A stretch of 23,866 bases of DNA, from positions 1 through 23,866 of the IMG/VR virus record IMGVR_UViG_3300048554_000384; one strand, 5' to 3'. The notes under the pieces were generated by a model. The model saw only the letters and a program-made list of their open reading frames with translations. It searched no databases and was not told the DNA's origin. The DNA comes from a virus. A program made the translations under genes and the position numbers. Numbering within the stretch: the stretch's first letter is position 1; every line of letters begins with the position of its first letter. Below are positions 1 through 5,690 of the stretch, piece after piece.

Positions 1-120
1 ATTTTCCTGTATTAAGGTTTTAGTTTTAACAGCAGTATAATGATATGTGTGATGATCTCTAGATTCACCTTCTGGTATCATATATACTATTGTTTTCTTT
101 TTATTACTTTTGCTTGCCAT
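1..120 (-). CDS. bL33-like ribosomal protein homologue, partial (C-terminus beyond window edge)
   Basis: Forty codons are visible, starting MASKSNKKKTIVYMIPEG and running off the left edge. The order is a short basic N-terminus, a beta-strand-like segment and then a YHYTAVKTKTLIQEN stretch. This resembles the start of bacterial L33 (lysine-rich start, then Y-T-x-x-K-N-x-x and a basic tail). bL33 genes are known in marine viral genomes, and a bS21 homologue lies elsewhere in this window. The gene has its own late box at 156-163 and a perfect 9-bp hairpin just before the ATG. The diagnostic C-terminal half (KKY...RKH) is outside the window, so the family call is tentative. That it is a gene is more certain than what it encodes. 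Confidence 0.45.
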   Translation of the reverse strand, partial: MASKSNKKKTIVYMIPEGESRDHHTYHYTAVKTKTLIQEN

Positions 121-127
121 TTTAAAT

Positions 128-151
128 GGAGAGGACTTTTGTGTCCTCTCC
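128..151 (-). promoter_or_regulatory. 9-bp stem-loop before the bL33-like start codon
   Basis: On the minus strand GGAGAGGAC and GTCCTCTCC form a perfect 9-bp stem with a 6-nt loop, ending 7 nt before the ATG at 120. The late box at 156-163 predicts transcription starting at about 150, so the stem would sit at the very 5' end of the mRNA. No SD lies between stem and ATG; the only G/A-rich element is inside the 5' arm. It could stabilise the mRNA, control translation, or terminate hsp20 transcription, though the following T-run is weak. Confidence 0.6.
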
Positions 152-155
152 CCTA

Positions 156-163
156 TATTTATA
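156..163 (-). promoter_or_regulatory. T4-type late promoter box
   Basis: A perfect TATAAATA on the minus strand, between the hsp20 stop and the bL33-like gene. It would drive the leftward gene starting at 120. Confidence 0.7.
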
Positions 164-170
164 AACCAGA

Positions 171-623
171 TTAGCCAATTTTAATCTTTTGTGGTTTAAG
201 AGCGTCAGGAACGTTTCTGAATAGTTCTACTTTAAGTAGACCGTCCTCTAGTTTTGCACTCTTAACCTCCACATACTCAGCAAGTTTAAAACTTCTTACA
301 AAGTTTCTCTCTGCGATACCTTTATGTAAAAACTCGATATCATCCTCTGCTCCGGACTCATCAGGTTTTATAGTACCAGTAATAAGTAAGTTACCATCTT
401 CCAGTTCTATGTCTATTTCGGACTTTTTAAATCCTGCAATAGCCAATGTAATGGAATACAGATCATCACCGTCTTTACTGATGTTGTATGGTGGATAGCC
501 TTGTGAATTTGCTGAAGAATTCATTTGAGTTTCGAACTCATTGAATAGTCTGTCAAATCCGACTGTGGCTCTATATAGTGGGTTTAGTGTATCAGAAGTG
601 ATACGAAATTGTTTGCTTACCAT
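171..623 (-). CDS. hsp20: IbpA-type small heat-shock protein Hsp20
   Basis: A 150-residue ATP-independent holdase chaperone that would bind unfolding proteins and pass them to host refolding chaperones. The alpha-crystallin domain spans about residues 45-140. IbpA-type landmarks are PPYNI near its start, LAIAGF, the LHKGIAERNFVRSFKLA block and the DGLLKVEL strand. The C-terminal IKI matches the I-x-I anchoring motif. The chosen ATG has an AAAGGAG SD 8 nt upstream; an in-frame ATG 24 nt further upstream precedes that SD and is unlikely to be used. Hsp20 genes are common in T4-like marine phages. The leader is unusually long and structured, and the SD abuts an AU-rich stem (see regulatory entry). 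Only the exact role in infection is unknown. Confidence 0.95.
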   Translation of the reverse strand: MVSKQFRITSDTLNPLYRATVGFDRLFNEFETQMNSSANSQGYPPYNISKDGDDLYSITLAIAGFKKSEIDIELEDGNLLITGTIKPDESGAEDDIEFLHKGIAERNFVRSFKLAEYVEVKSAKLEDGLLKVELFRNVPDALKPQKIKIG

Positions 624-744
624 GATATTATCTCCTTTAAAAAGCAAGTTAATTTATTTTACTAGTTCTTTTTAAACCCTTACGGCGAATAAAAAGATCG
701 CGGGTTAGAGGAGCATTCGTTAGTGTGTGTCCTGTTCCTCTATC

Positions 745-783
745 CTACTTGGTATACTTCTTGGTTACTTTGAATGTTGCCAT
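745..783 (-). CDS. Candidate upstream leader peptide of hsp20 (12 codons)
   Basis: A short ORF MATFKVTKKYTK in the hsp20 leader. AAAGGA lies 6 nt before its ATG, a good SD by spacing, but that SD is partly flanked by the 8-bp TTTGTTGG/CCAACAAA hairpin. The stop lies just upstream of the hairpin carrying the anti-SD. The position fits a leader peptide whose translation changes downstream folding, but an ORF this short can arise by chance. Confidence 0.3.
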   Translation of the reverse strand: MATFKVTKKYTK

Positions 784-866
784 TCTCAGTCCTTTGTTGG
801 ATACCCCAACAAATAAGTAATGCTTTGTTAGTAAACTATCTAAGCGGTGTTACTCATTCTAATCTT

Positions 867-918
867 GGATGAAAAAATCCGTGCTCTTTTGAAGACCTAT
901 ATTGCAAAGCCCGAGCAC
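867..918 (-). terminator. Attenuator-like hairpin with T6 run in hsp20 leader
   Basis: On the minus strand GTGCTC (918-913) pairs with GAGCAC (886-881) around a 26-nt loop, followed by GGATTTTTTC. The loop is long for an intrinsic terminator, so termination would be partial at best. The two arms sit beside near-identical CTTCAAAAG copies. Confidence 0.35.
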
Positions 919-1069
919 TTTTGAAGATTTAATCTTCCTATGTAGTATTACCATTCGGTTTGTTTCACTTACGATTCACTTACCTTGTGTATTACTACAG
1001 TAATTTGGATTTACAGTAGACTTTAGTTTCTTACGATTCTATTGCCCTTGCATTTCCTTATTACAATTT

Positions 1070-1077
1070 TATTTATC
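1070..1077 (-). promoter_or_regulatory. Late promoter-like box upstream of hsp20 leader
   Basis: GATAAATA on the minus strand, just inside the early promoter at 1090-1117. This region could give both early and late transcription into the hsp20 leader. Confidence 0.4.
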
Positions 1078-1089
1078 ATTTATATAATA

Positions 1090-1117
1090 TATATAGTGTT
1101 AAAATGGTAAATTTCAA
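1090..1117 (-). promoter_or_regulatory. Sigma70-like early promoter (TTGAAA-16-TATATA)
   Basis: Minus-strand TTGAAA (1117-1112) and TATATA (1095-1090) are separated by 16 bp, the same spacing as the other early promoters here. It starts 6 nt below the HNH stop codon and points into the long hsp20 leader. Confidence 0.55.
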
Positions 1118-1122
1118 GTACT

Positions 1123-1557
1123 TTATGCAGATTTTCCTAAAAAATCCTCATTTAATGTTGTTTTTATAGCATGACATACTTTACAAAGTGTTTTATGATT
1201 ATTTGGATCATTGTTAAAATGGTTTCCATCTATATGATCAACATCTAATAAAGTTCTAACAAGTCTGTTTACCACAATAGGATCTTTAACCTTTTTAACA
1301 GTAGGGTGCTGTAATGGATCAAATCCACATTCCTCACAACAATCTCCTCTACTGAAACTATGCTCTTTAGTTCCTTTTGCCAGTCCACCATACTCAACTA
1401 AATCTTTTTGGTGCTGTCTGCAATACTTGTCATGTCCAGGACCTTCAAATAGTGTTAAAATTTTATCGCAACCCTCAACACTACATCTAGTTTTCCTAGC
1501 CTTAAGTAATAGTTTACCTGTTTTAGGTTTGTCTATATTTGCGTTTCTGAAGCTCAT
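1123..1557 (-). CDS. HNH endonuclease with zinc-binding cysteines
   Basis: A 144-residue HNH nuclease. The HNH core is at about residues 105-130: DVDHIDG with the catalytic His at 108, an NDPNN segment at 116-120 and the C125-x2-C128-H129 end. Further Cys/His (C25, C30, C46, H49 and C73, C74, C77) suggest structural zinc sites. It overlaps the upstream ParB-like gene by ATGA, so the two are translationally coupled, and has an AGGA-type SD at the end of that gene. Free-standing HNH genes in phages are often homing endonucleases. The strict coupling to a ParB-like gene makes a two-protein unit possible. The nuclease fold is well supported; the target is unknown. Confidence 0.85.
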   Translation of the reverse strand: MSFRNANIDKPKTGKLLLKARKTRCSVEGCDKILTLFEGPGHDKYCRQHQKDLVEYGGLAKGTKEHSFSRGDCCEECGFDPLQHPTVKKVKDPIVVNRLVRTLLDVDHIDGNHFNNDPNNHKTLCKVCHAIKTTLNEDFLGKSA

Positions 1558-2741
1558 GACAATTCCTCTTCAGTAAATCTATAATTCATGTTGCCACCAA
1601 ATTTTGGTACAGCATATTTAAATCCTGCTAGTACAACTGCCTGACATAACCAAGTAGGTGCTACAAGTGTTTGGTTACATCTCTGAGATATTGTATCTGC
1701 ATTTCCTTGTCTTGCTCTCCAAGATGTGTATGCATCACTTACTTTTTTGTGCTTACTACTTTTACTTTGCTGTCTGTGTTTCCAAGTATTGTAAGTAACT
1801 TTGTCTAATACATCAACAAATTGCTGTATATAGTCCTCATTGACTTCAATGCCTTGCTCTTCACAAGCTCTAAATATATGTGACATGTTATCTATTTCCA
1901 AAGGCTCTACAGACAAGTCTGGATTGCTTAGAGCATGGTATTTAAATACATTGCATAATGTACTTACACTAAACTTATCAATTCTTTTAGGAAATATTTC
2001 TGAAGGACGTGATATTGCACCTGCCATTTGATTATCTCCAAACTTTTCATGTGTAAAGAACATATCGTTTTCTTCTAAACCAGTCTGTATGGCTTCCATT
2101 CTTTCATGCCATGGATTTTTACTACCATTATGCCTTACAGCATATACATACTGATCATAATGATCAATTTTGTCTAACTCTTTACTCATGCTACCGTCAT
2201 TAAATCCAATAAATCTGTCTCTAATTTTCGCAACATCTTTTCCTGGGTATATTGCTGTAGGCATTTTAAATTTTTGTGCGTCTTCAATGGTAAGACCAAA
2301 TCCGTATCTAGCAACTATTAATAATAAGAGAGCAGTATGTTGACCATCCCATACAATTAATTGCTCTTCTCCATCAACATTATCTTTATAAGTTCTTATT
2401 GGATTAACAAAGAATGGGTCAAACTTTCCAAACAACTCACACAACCATTGTGCATCTGGTTCTCTTTGTATTGTTGCATTTATAACTAAAGTATCAGGAG
2501 CAACTGTTCTACCTTCATCTCCTAATCCTACCATGTCTTTCATCATGGCTTTAAATGTTTTATATTGAGGATATCTGGTTTTAAATTCATCACCATATGC
2601 TTCAAATACTTCTGCAATATCAGGATCTTCATCAATAATTGCTTGGTACCTTTCCCATAAGGTTAAAAAGATATCTTTATCTGATTGGAACCTAGAGTTC
2701 CTTTTTGTGGCGTGACTTACGCCTATTTGTTCATTGCTCAT
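1554..2741 (-). CDS. ParB-like (DGQH) domain protein
   Basis: A 395-residue protein. Residues about 80-145 match the ParB/Srx core: a VINATIQREPD strand with the conserved Arg, a FDPFFVNPI strand, then VWDGQHTALLL at 130-140. This is the DGQHR-type motif with Thr in place of Arg. ParB-fold domains bind CTP or ATP and some family members are nucleases; here only the fold is supported. The remaining 250 residues are unrecognised and basic near 325-345. It is the first gene after the early promoter at 2851-2878, has a TATAGGAGA SD, and overlaps the HNH gene by 4 nt. Candidate roles are host-DNA targeting, antidefence or nuclease regulation, all inference. Confidence 0.65.
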   Translation of the reverse strand: MSNEQIGVSHATKRNSRFQSDKDIFLTLWERYQAIIDEDPDIAEVFEAYGDEFKTRYPQYKTFKAMMKDMVGLGDEGRTVAPDTLVINATIQREPDAQWLCELFGKFDPFFVNPIRTYKDNVDGEEQLIVWDGQHTALLLLIVARYGFGLTIEDAQKFKMPTAIYPGKDVAKIRDRFIGFNDGSMSKELDKIDHYDQYVYAVRHNGSKNPWHERMEAIQTGLEENDMFFTHEKFGDNQMAGAISRPSEIFPKRIDKFSVSTLCNVFKYHALSNPDLSVEPLEIDNMSHIFRACEEQGIEVNEDYIQQFVDVLDKVTYNTWKHRQQSKSSKHKKVSDAYTSWRARQGNADTISQRCNQTLVAPTWLCQAVVLAGFKYAVPKFGGNMNYRFTEEELS

Positions 2742-2850
2742 AAGTTTCTCCTATAATGTATATGAGTTCTTATTCCTTTCTTTAGTAATTTGATCCTGGC
2801 CTTCTGGTCCTTTGATCTTTTTCCTATTTAAAAATTTATAAGTTACCTAT

Positions 2851-2878
2851 AGTATATATTATTCTATGCTTATGTCAA
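2851..2878 (-). promoter_or_regulatory. Sigma70-like early promoter (TTGACA-16-TATACT)
   Basis: Minus-strand TTGACA (2878-2873), 16-bp spacer, TATACT (2856-2851). The TGA of TTGACA is also the stop codon of the upstream small gene. It drives the ParB-like/HNH pair after a leader of about 100 nt. Confidence 0.8.
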
Positions 2879-3126
2879 GTACCTTTTTGCAATCTTTTAT
2901 TCTCAAACCAAACTCTTACAAAAGTTTTTCTTATTATTGCTACTGTGGTGAAAACTATATTTTGAAGTATAACTAATTGTACATTCTGTTCGTATGATAC
3001 TGTTACTATACCGATCCAGTCTGCAAATGCAATAATACCAAAACCTATTGGTACATTCATTACAAATGCTAAAGCCGTATCACTAACAGATTCTTTAAAT
3101 GCCTGTCTTTTACTTGCTTTAGCCAT
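2875..3126 (-). CDS. Small membrane protein resembling the DUF7220 type
   Basis: An 83-residue protein with a basic N-terminus (AKASKRQAFKES), two hydrophobic segments (about 20-42 and 49-70) and a basic end (RKTFVRVWFENKR). This order resembles small phage and bacterial membrane proteins grouped as DUF7220, recalled from memory rather than a search. The ATG at 3126 has AAGGAG 9 nt upstream; an in-frame TTG two codons earlier is too close to the SD. It is the last gene of the 11-gene operon and overlaps the gene before it by 8 nt. Confidence 0.7.
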   Translation of the reverse strand: MAKASKRQAFKESVSDTALAFVMNVPIGFGIIAFADWIGIVTVSYEQNVQLVILQNIVFTTVAIIRKTFVRVWFENKRLQKGT

Positions 3127-3412
3127 GTACAAATTCTCCTTCCATCATATTATTTAAATTTAATTTAGAATATGGTTTTCCATCAAATGCTAATTTAAAT
3201 AATGCATAATCTTCTTTGTCTTCAAAGACTGCATCTACACATAATGTTAATTTGTATGCAATATCTTCAAAACTTTTTTCAAAACTAACAGTACCTTTAG
3301 ATGTTTCTGCCCACTTCCAATAAGAGTTTAGAGTATTTTGAACTGCGTTATCATAAATGTAATCATAATCGCCATCATCTTTTATAGTGGCTTCAATTAT
3401 TCTAATTTTCAT
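3119..3412 (-). CDS. Hypothetical acidic protein
   Basis: 97 residues, no recognised family. It begins with a beta-strand-like MKIRIIEATI, followed by acidic, aromatic-rich sequence (DDGDYDYIYD). The ATG at 3412 overlaps the end of the preceding membrane-protein gene by 11 nt (ATGAAAATTAG), which argues for coupled translation. Longer in-frame starts would lie well inside the neighbour. The start resembles MKIIRATITVEV of the gene at 3650-3832, so the two may be distant paralogues. Confidence 0.7.
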   Translation of the reverse strand: MKIRIIEATIKDDGDYDYIYDNAVQNTLNSYWKWAETSKGTVSFEKSFEDIAYKLTLCVDAVFEDKEDYALFKLAFDGKPYSKLNLNNMMEGEFVHG

Positions 3413-3653
3413 TTTTTCTTTTAAAGAACATAAAGATCCCATATACACTTATAATAAACCAAAAGAATTCTATAACTAAACTTGCTAGGTTAGGTGTGTA
3501 AACTAAACTTACCGTGACAAGTATTGCTACAATAAGATTATTAAAACTGTACCAAAATCCTTTGGGGTCTATTTTGTCTAATTGTAACATAGCATATGTC
3601 ACTATTAGTAATGCTACTCCTGAAAAGCCGATTAAGTCTGGTATTGTTATCAT
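3402..3653 (-). CDS. CBU_0592-like small membrane protein
   Basis: 83 residues with three hydrophobic segments at about 5-23, 36-52 and 58-77. The pattern IGFSGVALLIVTYAMLQL, a central NNLIVAILV helix, then VIEFFWFIISVYGI matches the CBU_0592-like domain of short bacterial inner-membrane proteins, whose function is unknown. It overlaps both neighbours (4 and 11 nt). The resemblance to a cellular family suggests host-derived cargo acting in the host inner membrane. Confidence 0.75.
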   Translation of the reverse strand: MITIPDLIGFSGVALLIVTYAMLQLDKIDPKGFWYSFNNLIVAILVTVSLVYTPNLASLVIEFFWFIISVYGIFMFFKRKNEN

Positions 3654-3832
3654 ATTTTCTCCTTTAAGACTGGTCGTTTACTGTAATCTAATTCACCTGC
3701 CTGTGTTTCGTGTGGTATATAATCAGCATTTTTTATAATTCTTTTAAGTTCTTTGTCTAACTTAGTTCCATCGTTCATTAGTTCATTACTGTAAGGTACT
3801 TCTACTGTAATAGTTGCTCTAATTATTTTCAT
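3650..3832 (-). CDS. Hypothetical small protein
   Basis: 60 residues, charged, with an N-terminal beta-strand (KIIRATITVEVPYS) followed by a helix-prone KELKRIIKNADYI and a basic end. No family recognised. The ATG overlaps the end of the upstream small gene by 14 nt, and the stop overlaps the next start as ATGA. Operon position supports it as real. Confidence 0.65.
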   Translation of the reverse strand: MKIIRATITVEVPYSNELMNDGTKLDKELKRIIKNADYIPHETQAGELDYSKRPVLKEKI

Positions 3833-3968
3833 TTTTATCCTTTTTCTTTTTGCCCCAAATTAAGTCCCAATTATCTGCATACTTGTCCTGATCAGTAGGC
3901 TTTTGTACTGAGCCTTTTCCGCCATGCCATTGGCCTTTACTCTTTTCTGTCTTGTTTTCTTCGCTCAT
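3819..3968 (-). CDS. Conserved small phage protein with WHGGKGS and NWDLIWGKK motifs
   Basis: A 49-residue gene starting MSEENKTEKSKGQWHGGKGS and ending YADNWDLIWGKKKKDKNENN. The combination of W-H-G-G-K-G-S, a central P-T-D-x-x-K-Y and N-W-D-x-I-W-G-K is one I recognise from very small conserved proteins in many phages, function unknown. It fills what would otherwise be the only gap in the operon, overlapping the gene before by 32 nt and the gene after by 14 nt. Strongly basic at the C-terminus. Confidence 0.8.
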   Translation of the reverse strand: MSEENKTEKSKGQWHGGKGSVQKPTDQDKYADNWDLIWGKKKKDKNENN

Positions 3969-4122
3969 CTGCTTTTACCAAAATCTTATTACAATGTGGG
4001 CACTCAAGATCTAAATCTAACAGCCTGGTTATTGCCTCATGTTTTAAAAAATCTACTTCTTCTTTTTCCATACTGTTCCACATCTCTGTCGGCACAGGGT
4101 AACCAACATGTTTATTAGACAC
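3937..4122 (-). CDS. Hypothetical small CxxC protein
   Basis: About 61 residues with one CPHC knuckle near residues 43-46 followed by a charged tail. One CxxC cannot make a complete zinc site alone, so metal binding might need dimerisation. No ATG is well placed. Two GTG codons (4122 and 4128) overlap the previous stop; I prefer 4122, giving MSNKHVGYPVP. An internal ATG at MWNSMEKEE is the alternative. Start uncertain, gene likely. Confidence 0.6.
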   Translation of the reverse strand: MSNKHVGYPVPTEMWNSMEKEEVDFLKHEAITRLLDLDLECPHCNKILVKADERRKQDRKE

Positions 4123-4354
4123 TTTCACTTTTGTTTCTTATAAACAATAATTCTTTCTGCCAATTTTCCTTATTTGTTTGTTCTTGTCCACTTCCAGTTT
4201 GTGCTATTATAACACGTCCGCCATCCATGTCAATACGAATGCTATCTGTGTTTATTACTTCACCATGTCTTCCAATAAAAACACCTGTCATTTTTCCTTT
4301 TGTGTCTTCAGGATGTAGTCCTTTTATTAGTTCTATTAGTTCTTCTTTATTCAT
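4115..4354 (-). CDS. Hypothetical protein
   Basis: 79 residues. An N-terminal helix (NKEELIELIKGL) is followed by beta-rich sequence (TGVFIGRHGEVINTDS, DGGRVIIAQTG) and a charged tail. No family recognised. The ATG overlaps the preceding stop as ATGAATAA. Confidence 0.65.
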   Translation of the reverse strand: MNKEELIELIKGLHPEDTKGKMTGVFIGRHGEVINTDSIRIDMDGGRVIIAQTGSGQEQTNKENWQKELLFIRNKSESV

Positions 4355-4541
4355 CTAAATAATATATTTGAGTATACTTTCTTGTATGCGGTATTTTCTC
4401 ATAAGTTACATAATCGTAGTCGCAATTACTACACCATTTTTCTATCGGGTGGTCGCAAGTAGGGAATATAAAACTATTAGGCACATGTAAATTTAAATTT
4501 AAAAAGTGCTGTCGTAGATCTTCTTGGTCTTTATTAGACAT
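4347..4541 (-). CDS. Hypothetical protein with CxxC
   Basis: 64 residues with C-D-H-P at 29-32 and C-S-N-C near 37-40, possibly a small metal-binding knuckle, then a tyrosine-rich C-terminus. No family recognised. It starts directly after the TAG of the preceding gene and overlaps the next by 8 nt. Confidence 0.65.
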   Translation of the reverse strand: MSNKDQEDLRQHFLNLNLHVPNSFIFPTCDHPIEKWCSNCDYDYVTYEKIPHTRKYTQIYYLDE

Positions 4542-4685
4542 CTATGCTAACTTCTCTACTTCAATATTTACAGGCATATCATAATAGTCTTTAACCTCTT
4601 TTTCTTTTAATTCTAGAAAAGATAACCAAATAAAACAGATTATTATAATTATTGCTAATAAATTTTCTTTTAAAAAATTAATCAC
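4542..4685 (-). CDS. Small single-span membrane protein
   Basis: 47 residues from a GTG start: MINFLKENLLAIIIIICFIW, then LSFLELKEKEVKD and a short acidic tail. One transmembrane helix covers about residues 8-24, probably with the C-terminus in the cytoplasm or periplasm as a peripheral tail. The GTG overlaps the previous TGA (GTGA) and the TAG abuts the next ATG, so it exactly fills the space between neighbours. No family recognised. Confidence 0.6.
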   Translation of the reverse strand: MINFLKENLLAIIIIICFIWLSFLELKEKEVKDYYDMPVNIEVEKLA

Positions 4686-4882
4686 AAATCTACTCTGCTC
4701 CATGGATTGTTCTCTCTATGCTCTATTAAATCTTGTATGCTGTATATACCCATTTCTTTGTATACATGCGGTGCAACTTTATATGGACTTTTACCCATTG
4801 CTTTATAATAAGACTGCATATCAGCAATATAATTTTTAAGATCTATATAGTCTGATGCCATTGGTTTTATTACTTTTGCCAT
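4682..4882 (-). CDS. Hypothetical small protein
   Basis: 66 residues, mostly helical by appearance, with a basic N-terminus and NPWSRVDL at the end. No family recognised. The ATG overlaps the previous stop as TAATG and the stop overlaps the next GTG. Confidence 0.7.
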   Translation of the reverse strand: MAKVIKPMASDYIDLKNYIADMQSYYKAMGKSPYKVAPHVYKEMGIYSIQDLIEHRENNPWSRVDL

Positions 4883-5364
4883 TAACCTCTCCTCATTCTT
4901 GCAATGTCTTTTGCTTGGTCTGTGCCTTTCATTACAGGTACTGCGTTACTTTTGTGCATAGTAGCAATGCCCTGTATAAGATCTCCTGTGTACTTCATAG
5001 GCTCCTTCTTAGTGCCCTGTCCCATACTTTCACTATTAAATGTACCTGCCTTCATTTGTTCTTCCATAAGACTAGGATACTTCTCTCTGTGTTCATCATC
5101 TTGTACTGCTCGCCAGTTACGTTGTTCACGTAATGGTTTAAATGTTCTGTAGTCACGAGGGTCAGGCATACTGACTTTACCATAACAATAATCCATATAC
5201 TCCTGTAGAGTATCGTACCTTAAATGATGCATATGATTCTGCTTCATACGTTTGTTATGCTGACGCCATCTAAGTTCCAGCTCTTTTAGTTTACCTTTTG
5301 TAATCTTGGCTTTATACTTTTTGGTATTGATCGTAGAAAACCTGTTATCTAAATGCATAGTCAT
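4882..5364 (-). CDS. Conserved marine phage hypothetical protein, first gene of the small-gene operon
   Basis: 160 residues, very basic and rich in Met, Arg and His. The N-terminal third has a helix with KGKLKELELRWRQHNKRMKQ. The C-terminus ends KGTDQAKDIARMRRG, like the ending of a hypothetical family seen in marine T4-like phages. No function known. The ATG at 5364 lies exactly 6 nt below a perfect -10 (TATAAT), so the predicted +1 is the start codon and the mRNA would be leaderless; a second in-frame ATG is two codons on. It heads an 11-gene overlapping operon. Confidence 0.75.
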   Translation of the reverse strand: MTMHLDNRFSTINTKKYKAKITKGKLKELELRWRQHNKRMKQNHMHHLRYDTLQEYMDYCYGKVSMPDPRDYRTFKPLREQRNWRAVQDDEHREKYPSLMEEQMKAGTFNSESMGQGTKKEPMKYTGDLIQGIATMHKSNAVPVMKGTDQAKDIARMRRG

Positions 5365-5370
5365 ACATCT

Positions 5371-5398
5371 ATTATAACAGGTTGTGTTAGTTTGTCAA
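5371..5398 (-). promoter_or_regulatory. Consensus sigma70 early promoter (TTGACA-16-TATAAT)
   Basis: Perfect -35 and -10 boxes on the minus strand with a 16-bp spacer and TG one base before the -10 (extended -10). The -10 ends 6 nt before the ATG at 5364. It is the only promoter I see for the operon down to 2875. Confidence 0.9.
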
Positions 5399-5593
5399 CT
5401 ATTTAATATTTAATTTAAATACTGATGCAGTAAGTTCGCCGAATGGCTTTGCTATAAAGGCCAATGCTCCAATCATAAAGATTGTGCCTATTGTTTCTTT
5501 GTCTAAAGTTAATGCTGTTAATATTCCTGCTATTGCATACACAATTAATGATATGATTGCAAAAACGCCTATTCCTAATAAAAAATGTTTCAT
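5399..5593 (-). CDS. Small two-helix membrane protein
   Basis: 64 residues with two hydrophobic helices at about 3-28 and 35-55, joined by a short TLDKETIG loop. No family recognised. It has AGGA 8 nt before the ATG and its own early promoter at 5636-5663. The stop codon lies next to the -35 box of the next promoter. Confidence 0.7.
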   Translation of the reverse strand: MKHFLLGIGVFAIISLIVYAIAGILTALTLDKETIGTIFMIGALAFIAKPFGELTASVFKLNIK

Positions 5594-5635
5594 ATTTTAT
5601 TCCTATAATGTGTAAGATTTATTTCTTACTCTCTT

Positions 5636-5663
5636 ATAATAGCATATCTTGTATTATTGTCAA
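5636..5663 (-). promoter_or_regulatory. Sigma70-like early promoter (TTGACA-16-TATTAT)
   Basis: Minus-strand TTGACA (5663-5658) and TATTAT (5641-5636), 16-bp spacer. It begins a few bases below the terminator of the ferritin operon and drives the small membrane protein at 5399-5593. Confidence 0.75.
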
Positions 5664-5668
5664 GTAAA

Positions 5669-5690
5669 AAAACACTAGATCTTGTGTTTT
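5669..5690 (-). terminator. Intrinsic terminator of the ClpX-ferritin operon
   Basis: AAAACAC and GTGTTTT form a 7-bp stem with an 8-nt loop on the minus strand, running into a T tract. The stem overlaps the stop codon of the ferritin-like gene. The sequence is nearly symmetrical and could work both ways. Confidence 0.65.

Larger units (their letters stand above)
624..1083 (-). promoter_or_regulatory. Structured 460-nt leader of hsp20 (candidate RNA thermometer/attenuator)
   Basis: No substantial gene fits this stretch. Minus-strand elements from 5' to 3' are: a repeated GAATCGTAAG (1030-1039 and 968-977); the palindrome GAAGATTAAATCTTC (923-937); a GTGCTC/GAGCAC stem (913-918 with 881-886) followed by a T6 run, attenuator-like; an 8-bp stem TTTGTTGG/CCAACAAA with a 5-nt loop (about 792-812); a 12-codon upstream ORF; a stem AGAGGA (736-741) with TCCTCT (707-712), whose CTCCT could instead pair with the hsp20 SD; and a perfect 9-bp AU-rich stem TTTAAAAAG/CTTTTTAAA (668-676 with 636-644) directly against GGAG. 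What is seen is the set of repeats. The regulatory roles are inference. Confidence 0.6.

Noticed and set aside
968-1039. CRISPR-like or iteron-like repeats (two CTTACGATTC copies)
   Set aside because: Only two 10-bp copies, 62 bp apart, without a regular array or spacers.
1554-2741. Plasmid-type partition locus (ParB with parS)
   Set aside because: No ParA gene, centromere-like repeats or helix-turn-helix were seen; only the DGQH core is present.
3402-3412. MKIRIIE start of the gene at 3119-3412 as another IxE head-targeting signal
   Set aside because: The gene is early, acidic and in the tiny-gene operon. The start continues as a beta strand similar to MKIIRATI of a neighbour, so the match looks accidental.
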